Shown: positions 48,601 to 59,672 of the stretch, in pieces | Position numbering within the stretch: the stretch's first letter is position 1 | Layout: each line of letters starts with the position of its first letter | DNA from: Sophora flavescens | Taxonomy: Eukaryota > Streptophyta > Magnoliopsida > Fabales > Fabaceae | Direction of reading: 5' to 3' | Length of the DNA stretch: 64,000 nucleotides | Assembly (NCBI GenBank): GCA_030762895.1 | Contig: JAUPTC010000105.1 | Coordinates: 32,501 to 96,500, forward strand | Made by a program: the position numbers and the translations under genes | The notes under the pieces: generated by a model | Seen by the model: the letters and a program-made list of their open reading frames with translations, nothing else | Told to the model about the DNA's origin: nothing | The model's database searches: none

Positions 48601-49335
48601 ATGGGGGCAATAGTGACGCATATTGTGCTGATGCACTATTTCCTATGAGAGATTAGGGAATAGTGACGCACCGAGTTTTGACCCTAAATAGTTCTGGACT
48701 ACTGACTAGTGTGACAGGAGTATAGATTGCCATATTAGTATAAATGTTGAATTACAGGAGTTGAAAGTAGAGGGTGATATCGTAATTTGAGGATGATTGC
48801 TAGTTAGGTGTGATGTGTGTGGTTGACGGTTATTATATTTTATGCTATGATTCTTTTCCGCTTTGATGATAGCACTGTTTCTTATCCCCTATATCTTTCT
48901 GTGTGTTGTATTTTATTTCTGATGTGATCGTACGAGAAGACCCGATGGTGGAACCAGTTGCTGAGGAGTTAGATGGAACTCCGTATGAACCAGATGCTGG
49001 AGGTCGAGCTGTGATCCATGGCGATTAGAGTATAGACATTATGGCCAGTGTGTCTAAGGAGTATTTATATTTCCGCTAAGTATGTCTGTAGTACATTTTA
49101 TACCTGTGAGGGATCCTACTGAGAGGATACCCTTAACAGTGTTTTAGTATTGTCATAAATAAACAGGTGTTTATTTATATATATTAACGTTGGTGTGTTT
49201 TAATTTTGCAGAAGTTATATGATAATTAAATAAGTTTTAACTTTTTTACGTATTTTCAACGATAAGAGCGTGATTAAGTAAATAAATATTAAGGTTTTAA
49301 TGTAATAATACAATGGGGCACAACGGGGTGTCTCA
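45668..49335 (+). repeat. Element D 3' LTR
   Basis: 3668 bp counterpart of 40342-44006. Carries a CCCTAAA-type telomere-like run at about 47551-47571 that is absent from the 5' LTR. Confidence 0.92.
47551..47571 (+). repeat. Short telomere-like (CCCTAAA) run in element D 3' LTR
   Basis: Three tandem CCCTAAA-type units followed by a degenerate fourth. At the same place the 5' LTR reads ATGTCATTAAGAAG (about 42228-42251). Confidence 0.85.
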
Positions 49336-49340
49336 AGGAT
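49336..49340. repeat. Target-site duplication of element D, right copy (AGGAT)
   Basis: Matches 40337-40341; plastid spacer upstream of psbE resumes. Confidence 0.92.
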
Positions 49341-49484
49341 AGCTATACTGATTCGGTATACTCGAAAGACACCCTTGGTACTATATTGACGATCTAACAA
49401 AGATCATATTTCGGTAAATTTCTACTTACTGATCTTTTATGGAATCGACCCCCTTTGACTGTACAAGAATATGCGGAGCTCGAC

Positions 49485-49736
49485 ATGTCTGGAAGCACAG
49501 GAGAACGTTCTTTTACTGATATTATTACCAGTATTCGATACTGGATTATTCATAGCATTTCCATACCCTCCCTATTTATTGCGGGTTGGTTATTTGTCAG
49601 CACTGGTTTATCTTACGATGTATTTGGAAGCCCCCGCCCAAACGAGTATTTTACAGAGAGCCGACAAGGAATTCCATTAATAATCGGCCATTTTGATCCT
49701 TTGGAACAACTCGATGAATTTAGTAGATCTTTTTAG
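49485..49736 (+). CDS. psbE: psbE, nuclear copy of cytochrome b559 alpha gene (open)
   Basis: 83 residues from MSGSTGERSFTDIITS to DEFSRSF. The haem-ligand His lies in RYWIIHSISIPSLFIAG at the start of the membrane helix. The frame is open ten codons upstream, but Met at 49485 is the conserved start. Full length. Differences such as LSYDVFG for LAYDVFG and IIGHFDP for ITGRFDP may be decay. PsbE and PsbF bind the b559 haem of photosystem II. First gene of the psbE-F-L-J operon, kept in order. Confidence 0.95.
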   Translation: MSGSTGERSFTDIITSIRYWIIHSISIPSLFIAGWLFVSTGLSYDVFGSPRPNEYFTESRQGIPLIIGHFDPLEQLDEFSRSF

Positions 49737-49745
49737 GAGGCTCCA

Positions 49746-49865
49746 ATGACCATAGATAGGACCTATCCCATTGTTACAGTACGATGGTTGGCTGTTCACG
49801 GACTGGCGATACCCATCGTTTCTTTTTTGGGATCAATATCAGCAATGCAGTTCATCCAACGATAA
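49746..49865 (+). CDS. psbF: psbF, nuclear copy of cytochrome b559 beta gene (open)
   Basis: 39 residues: MTIDRTYPIVTVRWLAVHG, then LAIPIVSFLGSISAMQFIQR. The haem-ligand His is in LAVHG. Starts nine bases after the psbE stop. The codon in IVSFLG is TCT (Ser), the known C-to-U editing site that gives Phe in several plants; here it is in genomic form. Confidence 0.95.
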   Translation: MTIDRTYPIVTVRWLAVHGLAIPIVSFLGSISAMQFIQR

Positions 49866-49871
49866 ACCTAA

Positions 49872-50009
<138 letters not shown>

Positions 50010-50133
50010 TAGAAGAAAAGGGAATAGTACGAATTCTCTTATATCATTCGGAAGGATATCATTTCATAATTATCTACGACTGTTTATGTCTCTAGCATGA
50101 CTACTTGATCAAATGTGGAGGAAAGTGGGATAA

Positions 50134-50256
50134 ATGGCCGATACTACTGGAAGGATTCCTCTTTGAATAATAGGTACTGTAACTGGTATTCCTGTGATCG
50201 GTTTAATTGGTATTTTCTTTTATGGTTCATATTCCGGATTGGGCTCATCCTTGTAG
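50134..50256 (+). pseudogene. psbJ: psbJ with premature stop
   Basis: MADTTGRIPL, then TGA at 50164-50166 where Trp (TGG) is conserved, then IIGTVTGIPVIGLIGIFFYG and SYSGLGSSL to TAG. 123 bp, normal length of a 40-residue protein. One G-to-A change closes it. PsbJ is a small photosystem II subunit. Confidence 0.95.
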
Positions 50257-51371
50257 TAATCAGATAAATTGAATTTTTGCGAAATGAAAGCGTAAGAACT
50301 CAACAAGGATCCACTCGAATTTATCAAAGAAAGAGTGGATCCCTGTTGAGTTCTTATCTTAATAATCATAATCTTATTTCTTCGTTTAAATGACTCACTA
50401 GATAACGTTTTCCGATGTTTCAAAAAACTCCATTTCATTTTTTTTTTGATGTTTTTGAAAAAATGAACTTCATTAATTGATTCAAAACATCACTCTTTAT
50501 TTTTAATTTGAAAGAAAAATAAAAGAAAGAATCAAAGGAATAACTTAATTTTCTTCTTCTGGGTGACGCAATAGAATATAATGAATTCTATTGTATTCTA
50601 TATTTTTCTATCGAACAAGTATCACGTGAACCGAACCTTTTCTATAGTATCCTAATAGAATCTTATTTTAAATCAATTTTATTTTACTATCTAATAGTAT
50701 CGAATCATGATTGCATTATTTTTTTATAAACAAGTTAATTGAAGAAGTGGGGTCAATCAAATTCCCGCTCTTTTTTTGTTTGTCCACTACATATTATATG
50801 TCATAAACAAAAAAGTTTCTAAGTTGCAAAAAATTGAAACTAAGTTACAAATAAGATTCTTTTAGGAAAGGGATCAAGAAGGATTATTCTATTAAAATTT
50901 TTTAGAATATTTAACAAGCAAGAAGGAATCGGACTCTAGGAAAAGGCAAGTAATCCCTCCTAGAATCCCGTTTTCCCCATTTCTAATTCTACCGTGCTTA
51001 ATATTCTCTGTCTATTAATTTTATGTTTGGTACCGAGTCGAATATTCTTTCTCATATTAGAATAGAAATCTATTAATAGATTTCTATTCTAGGACATTGA
51101 AATCTGAAAATAGTGATATAATCATACCGCTCTAATTCATTGGGGTTAAAACAAAAAAGAAACAAAAAAGTCAAATAGTCTAGTATTTTTCACACTATAA
51201 TATTACTAGTACTGCGGTATAAGAAATTCTCTAAATATCGTCGAAAAAGACTAGAAAGAAGCAAAGAAAGGTCTTTTCATAATTTTTTGATTATACAGAA
51301 TAGAATTGCATAATTTATCAGCAACAATTTAGTTCTTTTTACGAGCATAATATGTTGATAAAACCGTGGAC
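50257..51371. other. psbJ-petA plastid spacer
   Basis: 1.1 kb AT-rich spacer between convergent genes. Has the stem-loop 50293-50356 after psbJ; otherwise no gene. Confidence 0.7.
50293..50356 (+). terminator. Stem-loop after the psbE operon
   Basis: 24-nt arms 50293-50316 and 50333-50356 with one mismatch (a G-U pair in RNA) and a 16-nt loop, about 37 bases after the psbJ stop. Likely the 3' mRNA end of the psbE-F-L-J transcript in the plastid ancestor. Confidence 0.78.
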
Positions 51372-52335
51372 CTAAAAATTCATTTCGGACAATTGAACCT
51401 TCTCAAATTGTTTCTTTTTAAGAACCAAAAAAAATTTGTGCCAAAATAATAGATGCCAAGAAGAACAAGAGACCTTGGACACGTAAAGGATCTTGAAGTA
51501 CTATTTCTGCATCCCCCTGGCCAAATCCACCCACATTAGGATTACTCGTTAATGGTTGATCAAGTTTTATAGGTTCATCCTCTGAAACAAGAAGTTCTGG
51601 TCCAGGGGGTATAATATCAATCACTTCACGTCCATCTGATGCATCGACTATAGTTATTTCGTATCCCCTCTTTTCTTTTCGTATGATTTTGTTTACTATA
51701 CCCGCAGCTGTAGCATTATAAACATTATTATTACTCTTGCTCCCATCAGGATAAATCTGACCCCTCCCCCTGTTCCCGCCTACGTATATAGGATATTTTA
51801 AGAAGTGAACATCTCTCTTAGTAGCGGGATCTGGGGAAAGAATAGGAAAGGTTATTTCACTATATTTCTGACTAGGAACAAGGCCTAACACAAGATTTTT
51901 TTTTTTGTGGGACGATAGCTTTGAAAAGACAGATTACCTATCTTTTCTTTAATCTCAGGTGAAATACGATCGGGGGGCGGCAATTCAAAACCCTCCGATA
52001 AAATAAGAACAACCCCCACATTCAAAGCCCCTTTTTTTACCATTAGCAAGAACTTGTTTCACTTGCATATCATAAGGAATTCGAACAATCTCTTCAAATA
52101 CAGGATCAGGAAGTACCGCTTGTGGGACCTCAATATCTACGAGCTTGTTAGCTAAATGGCAATTGGCACATACAATACGGCCCGTTGCTTCGCGCGGATT
52201 TTCATAACCCTGCTGTGCAAAAATGGGATATGCATTTGAAATGGGTGCTCGAGTTATTATATATATCATGAGCGATACGGAAATTGATCGAGTAATCTCT
52301 TCCTTTATCCAAGAAAAGGCATTTCTAGTTTGCAT
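51372..52335 (-). pseudogene. petA: petA (cytochrome f) with three frameshifts
   Basis: Cytochrome f is the c-type haem subunit of the b6f complex. MQTRNAFSWIKEEITRSIS begins at 52335, with a signal/membrane segment and mature start YPIFAQQGYENPREATGR; the haem motif CANCH is intact. Around 52040 an indel at A7/G4 shifts the frame, giving a stop at 51985-51987. A second indel in a run of 11 T (51896-51906, plus strand) restores it, and YSEITFPILSPDPATKRDVH to ASIILAQIF follows. A third one-base insertion near 51432 shifts the last ~20 codons, whose usual end (QLSEMNF) is readable to 51372. All three lesions are in homopolymers. Confidence 0.95.
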
Positions 52336-52532
52336 TGTCCAATCATTGATCCTGAAAATTTATACAATAAAATTAGGTAGGTCACTGGCATAGTTCCCTA
52401 TCTATGATTCTGCTATTTACTGAATTTTTTTTCCTAGAACTAGAATAAGTCAATTTTTGAATGTTTAGCTTTTGTACAAAATAACAAACTTTATATTTAT
52501 CATATTTATAATTGGATTAGTGGGTCATTTTT

Positions 52533-53222
52533 TCAGTCATTCATTGAATGATAAATCACTACAAGTGATGGAGATACGCGATTTAAATAACGGAAAATCC
52601 AATATTTTTAAATTGTATCTAAAATTACTGGAAAAGTGGAAACAAGACCAGATATAATTTGATCATTATGAGCAAATCCAAAATCTTTATAGACAGAACC
52701 AATCATTAGTTCCCAACCATGGTTCGAATGGAATCCTATACATAAATCAGTTAATAAAAGAATAGAAAAAGCTTTTATTGTGTCACTTAAGTTATAGAGG
52801 AATTCTTGAACCCAAGAATTAAGAATAATAAGTTCTTGATTACCTATAATAGAATAACCACTTAGAATAATGAAACAGATTATATTTGTCGAGAAGTGCA
52901 AAATCGTATGGATACGATCTTCGTTGTGTGTCTTGATCAATTGGATGGTTTCTTTGTAGATTGCAGTACGAAGGTTTTGTAGACGTGTTTCAGGGTATTC
53001 CTTTAGCATTTCATCCAAAAGGAACAGTTCCTCGAATTCTATGAATTTTTGTAGAATACTCTTTTCTTGAATGATATTCAAGAAATTTTCGGATTGCCTA
53101 GTATTCCACCAATTAGTAACCCAAGATTCCAGACTTTTATTAAATGTGAAAGAGATACACCAGGGCAAAAAGACTATAGATGTAAGATATAGAAGGGGTA
53201 TGAATGCTTTATTTTTTGGCAT
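52533..53222 (-). pseudogene. cemA: cemA with a stop at codon 205
   Basis: CemA is an inner-envelope protein linked to proton flux and carbon uptake. MPKNKAFIPLLYLTSIVFLP starts at 53222. The frame is open through IGSVYKDFGFAHNDQIISGL and FPVILDTI, then TAA at 52608-52610 replaces the conserved Phe codon. The remaining 25 codons (KYWI..., ending ...HSMND) are in frame to a normal TGA at 52533-52535. Total length is exactly that of a 229-residue gene. A truncated protein would lack the last membrane segment. Confidence 0.94.
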
Positions 53223-53646
53223 TTTTCGTCTTTAATGAACTCAACTTTACCTCATTCGTCCACTCTATCTGATAATAATATTTTTATCAAGCATAAGTTC
53301 TATTACAAGTCATAGAGCCTATCTATATATTATATACCTATATATTATATTATATAAATATCTAAATCGATTCCCACGTTTTTTTATTTGCAATTCGAAA
53401 TTTTATTTAGTCCTTGAATTTATAAAGAATACATACATAATATAGAATAAGAAAGCGAAAGAATCCACTGCCATTTCGAATGACGAAAAAAATATTGTTT
53501 CAAAAGATATCAATTGTTAAAATTTGAAACAATTAATTACCCCTTTTGATGAATACACGAAAGAGCACTTCGTGTAATGAATATTAGTTTAGTTAGTCGG
53601 ATTTCGAAACCAAAGAATGCCCATCAAAATAGAGACATTTTTTTTT
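53223..53646. other. ycf4-cemA plastid spacer
   Basis: AT-rich spacer with TATATTATATA runs near 53325-53356. No gene is seen. Confidence 0.6.
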
Positions 53647-54200
53647 TCAAAATACTTCAATTGGTACCTGCAAGAAATAGGCCAATTCTGCAGCTTTTTG
53701 TTCAATTTCTCGTGGAGTCAAATTCTCGTCAATACGAGTCAAGGGAATGGCCCCATGTCCTATGATTTCTATATAAAGAACACGACGAGTATAAATACCC
53801 CCTTTAACTTCGATTCTGATGGACTGAATATCTTTCATAAGGAATCGGAGAAAAATACGACGATTTTTTCCAAGAAATCCCCAACGAAAAATACACACTA
53901 TTCCCTCTTTTATATCGAATCTATCATAACCACTACCTACATTCCACGAAATTGTACACCACAAATAAGAACTAAAAAAGAGACCCGCAATTCCGTAGAA
54001 TGACATCACGGTCCCTTGTGGAAAAAAATAATTTGCTAAGACGGAAATAAAGATAACAAATTCCTACCAAGATAACTGGACGTTCCAACCAATAAGAACC
54101 CTAATGAACCTAAAAAAAGGATAAAGGCCCAACAGAAATTACTTGTTTTTCGAGACCCCGTTATAAGATCTGTCCATATACGTTCTAATCGCCAACTCAT
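53647..54200 (-). pseudogene. ycf4: ycf4 with a stop and a one-base deletion
   Basis: Ycf4 is a thylakoid assembly factor for photosystem I with two N-terminal membrane segments. It starts MSWRLERIWTDLITGSRK at 54200. SLFPS is followed by TAG (a Gln codon in the family) near 54036. One C is missing just after (TTCCACAAG where TTCCCACAAG is usual), and the rest is open as MSFYGIAGLFFSSYLW to LQVPIEVF. 554 bp against a normal 555. Confidence 0.93.
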
Positions 54201-54230
54201 ATTAGAGCTAAAAAATATATGAGATTTTCC

Positions 54231-54356
54231 CTACTCGACTGCCCACAGCGTATCTAAAAAATCTTTTTTTTTAACATGAAGAAATAAAGAAGTCATTGCA
54301 ATGTCCGGAAATACTAGGTCCACTAAAGGCACAAAAATGGAGGGTAAGTTAATCAT
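54231..54356 (-). pseudogene. psaI: psaI with frameshifted C-terminus
   Basis: Photosystem I subunit VIII. MINLPSIFVPLVDLVFPDI, then AMTSLFLHV, matches the single-helix protein. One extra A in an A run then shifts the end to KKKDFLDTLWAVE instead of stopping near 54254. Asp in place of Gly and Ala within the helix (LVDLVFPDIA) also suggests decay. The frame is open upstream to 54419, but the family starts at the Met at 54356. Confidence 0.88.
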
Positions 54357-54711
<355 letters not shown>

Positions 54712-56204
54712 TTAATTTTGAGTTAAAGGAAAGAAAGCATGGAGCTGAAACAACTCACTTAGAACCTCCTTTAAAGGATTACGTGGTACGATTGAATCAA
54801 ATAAGCCCTTATGGAATAAATATTCAGACGCTTGTGAACCCTCGGGTACTGTCTTATTCAACGTTTGTTCAATTACTCGTTTACCTGCAAATGCAATGTA
54901 AGCATTTGGTTCAACAATAATGATATCCCCCAACATGCCAAAACTGGCTGTCACCCCACCAGTAGTGGGAGATGTAAGGATCGCTACATAGAATAACTTT
55001 TTACTTGTTTGATAATTATATAAAGCAGAAGATATTTTAGCCATTTGCATCAAGCTCAAACTTCCTTCTTGCATACGTGCTCCTCCATACGTACATACTA
55101 GAATAAGAGGTAAAAGTTGATTGGTGGCATATTCGACCAAACGAGTTATTTTATCACCTACTACGGATCCCATACTACCCCCCCCCCCCCCCCCCCATAA
55201 ACTGAAAATCCATAATCCCAATTGCTACAAGAATACCATTTAGTTTACCTGTGCCTGTTTGAACAACCTCAGGTAATCCTATCTTTCTTTGATAAGAATC
55301 AATACGATCTTTATAAGGTTCCTCTTCCGAATGAAATTCAATGGGATCCAGAGAGACTATGTCTTCATCCATAGGATTCCAAGTACCTGAATCAATCGAA
55401 AGTTCAATTCTATCTGAACTGCTCATTTTCAAATGATATCCACAGTGTTCACAAATATTCATTTTTGATTTAAAGAATTTTTTATAATTTAATCCATAAC
55501 AATTTTCGCATTCAACCCACAAATGCTTGTATTTTTGAGTTTCATCGAGATCATTAGAACTTTCTTTTAGGATTAAATCACCCTCATTTGTATCATTCGT
55601 GCTATTTATTATACTAGAACTCTCGCTTTCACTCCAATTTCTGCCCTTACCACAAATGTAACTATAAAAGTCATTATCATTGTATTTGTCACTATCACCT
55701 AAATTGTAACTATCAATACAAATTCGAGAATGAAGATAACTCTCAATGCACCTATTAATGTTATTATTCCAACTCCATTTAGTATCATACATAGAATGAT
55801 CATCATCACTCTTAGAGACATTATTCAGATAGCTAGAATTATTAAAACTATAAATAGAAAAAAAAACTTTCTGGTTCACTTAGAAAAGAATTATCATTGT
55901 CAATCTCTAAAATTTGATTCTCACTGTCAAAATATATGGAATAATTGTTCCTTTTACTATCCCTAACTTTATCAGATAGGAAATTCTGGATGTTCCTGAC
56001 ACCGAAAAAATAATCACAATTACTATAACTAGAATTATCACTAGCATTCCAACTATGAATGTTTTTATCCATATCCGTTAAAATTTGGTCTTCACTTACA
56101 CTGGTATTTTCAATAGGACCGAAACCATCCATTGATTTACTTAACCCACACCTGTATTCTAATTTCCTATTAAACAACATAGAATTGAACCACCATTTTT
56201 CCAT
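54712..56204 (-). pseudogene. accD: accD with two frameshifts, one from a 19-base G run
   Basis: AccD is the carboxyltransferase beta subunit of plastid acetyl-CoA carboxylase (fatty acid synthesis). It starts MEKWWFNSMLFNRKLEYRCG at 56204, followed by a long Asn/Ser/Asp-rich N-terminal part. A run of nine T in sense (plus strand 55858-55866) has one base too many and shifts the frame at about codon 113. The zinc finger CENCYGLNY...NICEHC is intact. At MDFQFMGG the G run (plus-strand C run 55178-55196) is 19 long where six are expected, adding 13 bases and shifting again. The catalytic end (MGSVVGDKITRLVEYATNQ, CTYGGARMQEG, TSPTTGGVTASFGMLGD) is open to 54712. Confidence 0.94.
55178..55196. 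repeat. C19 homopolymer inside accD
   Basis: 19 consecutive C on the plus strand at the Gly-Gly codons of accD. Confidence 0.9.
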
Positions 56205-56569
56205 ATAGCTTTTTTCCTATATTTCCATGAAAATACAATAGATGAATAGTCATTCGATGAAAAATCATACCATATAAATATTCTATTAAAAATATTTTAT
56301 CTCGTTTTTATTTACTAAAAAAATCACTGCATTCGGGAGTTATGTTCATTTTGAAGATTGATAAAAATCAATTTTTGTGGCTATAGAAAACCGCATTCTA
56401 TGGCAACAATAAGAAAAGAAATAAAAATTTAGGTATCGATAGAACAAGAGAACGGGGGACCGGGGGGGGGGGGGGGTATAAAAGAGAAAAGAATTCTATA
56501 TATCTATATACAAGCCATCCACACCCTCTTTTTTTATTTCATTAATTGAATTTCGTTTGTTGATTAGGG
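56205..56569. other. rps16-accD plastid spacer
   Basis: AT-rich spacer holding a run of 15 G at 56462-56476. In papilionoid legumes this is a breakpoint of the 50-kb plastome inversion. Confidence 0.65.
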
Positions 56570-56773
56570 GAAAGTTCCATTAAAACACCCGCCTTTTTGA
56601 AATATCCCGAACCGTTCCTGTAGGTTGAACGTCTAGTTCAAGGAAATATATAATAACGGGAATATTAAAATAGGTTTGATTCTTTAATTGGATCATAAAA
56701 ACCCATTTTTCGAAGATCTCTTCTCTCTCTTCGGGATCGAACCATCAATTGCAACGATTTGATAAACGGCTCA
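56570..56773 (-). pseudogene. rps16: rps16 exon 2, degenerate
   Basis: The minus strand from 56772 matches rps16 exon 2: AVYQIVAID, then fragments of the R-rich region, GFL.SN.RIKP for GFYDPINNQTY, NLQERFGIF for QPTGTVRDI, with stops and shifts throughout. I infer the limits from the usual exon; the 3' end is uncertain. Ribosomal protein S16 is often pseudogenised in legume plastomes, so the decay may predate transfer. Confidence 0.72.
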
Positions 56774-57691
56774 TTGGGATAGATATAGATAAACAATACC
56801 CCCCCCCCCCCCCCCCTCGAGAAACGTATAAGAAGTTTTCTCCTAGTACGGCTCGAGAAAATTCAAAATAACTAGTGTCTATGTATAAAATTATATGATG
56901 TTAAATATATCAAAAAAAATCATCAAATCAATTAGACTATGATTTAAGTATTTTTTTTATTATTTTTCTTTCTGAAAAAAAAAAGAACTCCTCGGATTCA
57001 CAACCTCATAACTCAAATTGAATAACTTTCAAATAACTCAAAAGAAAACAAAACCCTTAGCTTAAGTATTTCATTTATTGAGCGGCCTCTACCCCCCTTT
57101 CTTGCCTGTCCTCTATAGAATCTATAAGAATCTGTTTTTTCTTCATTCTAATTAATCGAATTGTTGAGACAATTTTAAAACGGTATTTAGTTGTTCCAGG
57201 ATCTTTTAACTTTTCCTTCAATCATTGGGTTTAGACATTACTTCGGGGATCTATAATCATTTCAAAAATGACAGCAACATACCATTTTATTTCTTTTTCT
57301 CATCTCAATCTCAAAGAATTATACAAATAGAATATGGATTCCCGCGGATACACTTTTGATCGAACTAGTTTTACCAATTCCAACATATTTGACTTTTTTT
57401 GAACCTTGCTCGAATTGGATCCTTTCGATTTCTCTCTCAAAAATAGACTTACGAAGTTGTTCTAACTTATTAATCTTCACTAACCTTAGATACTTGCCCC
57501 TAATAAATGAATAAACTCGAGCTCCATCATGTACTATTTACATCATCAATCCCCCTCCCGTCCCCCAAACAACGACTTCTAGTGGAACAGAACAAACGAT
57601 GTCGAGCCAGGAGCACCCCGTTTTCTATATACTAGAAAAAATAGCGGATTAAGAATCCACAGCTAATCTAATCATGTCTTTCAAGTCGCAC
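56774..57691 (-). other. rps16: rps16 intron
   Basis: About 918 bp between the two rps16 exons, a normal size for this group II intron. Minus strand starts GTGCGACTTG at 57691. Contains a C18 run at 56799-56816. Confidence 0.72.
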
Positions 57692-57731
57692 GTTGCTTTT
57701 TACCACATCGTTTTAAACGCAGTTTTACCAT
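57692..57731 (-). pseudogene. rps16: rps16 exon 1
   Basis: The 40-nt exon reads MVKLRLKRCGKKQ plus one base, then the intron start GTGCGACTTG. This exon is well preserved, but exon 2 is not. Its place next to trnQ is as in plastomes. Confidence 0.88.
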
Positions 57732-58194
57732 TACATTCCTTTAGTTTGGATCCGGTATGTATGTAATTGATTCAATCAATTATCAATTATATGAAATCGT
57801 GAATAGTCATTGATTCAATCTATACATAATAATCTATCCTTTTTACTTCTTTCTAGGTTTTCCTTCTATATGAATGGACAATTTCTAAAGTGAAGGAGTC
57901 TCAAAAAAATTCAAATTAATTCGATATTGTACGAATAAAATATTTTCTATTCTATTTGGATCGATTTGGATAGTTTATAAAATAAAATAGTCAAAATAAA
58001 TTTCTTTTCAAAAAGATAAAATACAAAAAAAATATTAGAAAAAAAATAGATTTTATTAGTATTAATAAAATCTATTTTTTTAATGCAATTATTATCCACA
58101 GTGATTACAATAAAAACAAAAAAAAAATTTTTTATTCTGATATACAATTTGTATTCAAACAAATAAAATATCCATCATGACTGGATATTATGTT
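57732..58194. other. trnQ-rps16 plastid spacer
   Basis: AT-rich. Contains a hairpin at 58041-58080: 18-nt perfect arms with loop GTAT. No gene is seen. Confidence 0.65.
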
Positions 58195-58266
58195 CTAGGA
58201 CGGAAGGATTCGAACCTCCGAATAGCGGGACCAAAACCCGTTGCCTTACCGCTTGGCCACACCCCA
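58195..58266 (-). tRNA. trnQ-UUG: trnQ-UUG, nuclear copy of plastid tRNA-Gln
   Basis: 72 nt. Minus strand TGGGGTGTGGCCAAGCGG, anticodon TTG in GGTTTTGGTCC, T-loop GGTTCGAATCC. Acceptor changes (GTGTGG for GCGTGG; CCTAG for CCCAG) are C-to-T type and suggest decay. Confidence 0.93.
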
Positions 58267-58720
58267 TTTTCGATTCGACACTAATAACACTATGATTAGT
58301 ATTGGTTGTTCGTCAATTCCCCAAATATCTGTAGAAATGGAATAAAAAATTCTTGCTAGGACTTTTATATGCGCAGATGTAGAAGTTTAATTAAACTGAA
58401 ATTATTGATCATTACATAGAATTCAATTAAGATATTGTATGAAAGTATGATTTTATTTCTTCTATTTTTTTTCAGAATGAAAAGATTTTGAACTGGATAA
58501 GTTCAAATCAAAGAAGGATTGGGGGGGGTCTGGCCTTATTTGATTCTTTTTTTTAGTATTGCTAATTTATAATTATTACTATTAATTAATATCTATATTT
58601 AGAATTTTTAGACTATAGAATTGATTAAAAATTTTAATCAAAATAAAATTATACATATCTAATACAAATAATAAAAAAGAAAAAATACAATTAATTTTCT
58701 TAAAGAACAAAATGTTTGTT
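58267..58720. other. trnQ-psbK plastid spacer
   Basis: 454 bp, AT-rich with a G7 run near 58521. The divergent promoter region of trnQ and psbK in plastids; I cannot place the promoter boxes. Confidence 0.6.
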
Positions 58721-58906
58721 ATGCTTAATATCTTTAGTTTGGTCTGTATTTGTATTAACTCTACCCTTTATTCAAGTAGTTTTTTCTTGGCGAAATTACC
58801 CGAAGCCTGCGCTTTTTTAAATCCAATTGTAGATATTATGCCAGTAATACCTCTACTCTTTTTTCTCTTAGCTTTTGTTTGGCAAGCTACTGTAAGTTTT
58901 CGATGA
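58721..58906 (+). CDS. psbK: psbK, nuclear copy of photosystem II K gene (open)
   Basis: 61 residues: MLNIFSLVCICINSTLYSSS, FFLAKLPEACAFLNPIVD, then IMPVIPLLFFLLAFVWQA and TVSFR. The mature protein starts at KLPEA after processing and has one helix. An in-frame Met three codons upstream is not conserved. Full length. Cys in LPEACAF, where Tyr is usual, is probably a mutation. Confidence 0.95.
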   Translation: MLNIFSLVCICINSTLYSSSFFLAKLPEACAFLNPIVDIMPVIPLLFFLLAFVWQATVSFR

Positions 58907-59384
58907 GATCTATAATTTGCATAATGTCCTTTAAAAATTCAAAATTGAATTTATTATTATTTAATTTCTATTAGAAAACAAGAATTCGCACATTTTTTTA
59001 ACAATTAATTTATAAGCTCAGATAAGTCTTACGATGTGAATCTTTGATTCAAATAGTGAAATTTTTGGATAGACAAAAAAAGTCTGAGCCATCTCATCAT
59101 TTCCCGATTCTTACGTTTTGTTCCATTGAGAAATCCCAATCCTATTACCTATTATTAGATTTGAGTCCACCACCAATACCTAACTAAGATTGTGGATTTG
59201 GAAGAAAATTTTTGGTAATAAAGGGATCGACTCTTAGTACACATAAATTTCCGAATTTTTTTTCTATTTCCTCAAAAACACTTCATTTCTTAGAATCTTA
59301 GTATCAAAAGAAACATAATGTATAATATAAGAGAATCTATTCTCTTTCTATGTCATTTTTTTTAATTATCTTGGAGATTTTGTA
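58907..59384. other. psbK-psbI plastid spacer
   Basis: AT-rich, no gene seen. The two genes are co-transcribed in plastids. Confidence 0.6.
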
Positions 59385-59495
59385 ATGCTTACTCAAAAAC
59401 TATTTGTTTATACGGTAGTTATATTCTTTGTTTCTCTTTTCATCTTCGGATTCCTATCTAACGATCCAGGACGTAATCCAGGACATGAAGAATAA
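59385..59495 (+). CDS. psbI: psbI, nuclear copy of photosystem II I gene (open)
   Basis: 36 residues: MLTQKLFVYTVVIFFVSLF, then IFGFLSNDPGRNPGHEE. One helix. Normal length. Gln at position 4 (Leu in most plants) and His near the end (Arg in most) are probably mutations. Too short for most ORF callers. Confidence 0.94.
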   Translation: MLTQKLFVYTVVIFFVSLFIFGFLSNDPGRNPGHEE

Positions 59496-59672
59496 AAAAT
59501 ATTTTTGGTTTTGTGTTTTGTTTTTCTTGCTGGGCTGGATTTTGAAATATTTTTACGATTTTATCTATTTGACATTTTTAACTAGTAAATAGAGGAAGTA
59601 AAAAAAATCAAACTAAAGAAAAAACAAACAAAAGAAACTCCAAAAGTAAAAAAAAAAATACCAAATAATCAA

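Larger units (their letters stand above)
40342..49335 (+). mobile_element. LTR retrotransposon D, gag-only (TR-GAG-like) Ty3/gypsy element
   Basis: 8994 bp on the plus strand: LTRs 40342-44006 and 45668-49335 (3665 and 3668 bp), interior only 1661 bp. Primer site 44012-44023, polypurine end AAGAGGGGTAGTAA before 45668, AGGAT duplicated. Ends TGTAACACCCCG and CGGGGTGTCTCA. The interior encodes a gag with two zinc knuckles and nothing else, matching the known class of non-autonomous elements that keep only GAG. The LTRs differ more than those of C (about ten differences in the first ~400 bp by eye), so D seems older. The LTR shares a segment (about 41715-41805) with the LTR of B. Confidence 0.94.

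Noticed and set aside
53577..54003. Plus-strand ORFs at 53577-53765 and 53617-54003
   Set aside because: Antisense to ycf4, which is clearly recognised on the minus strand.
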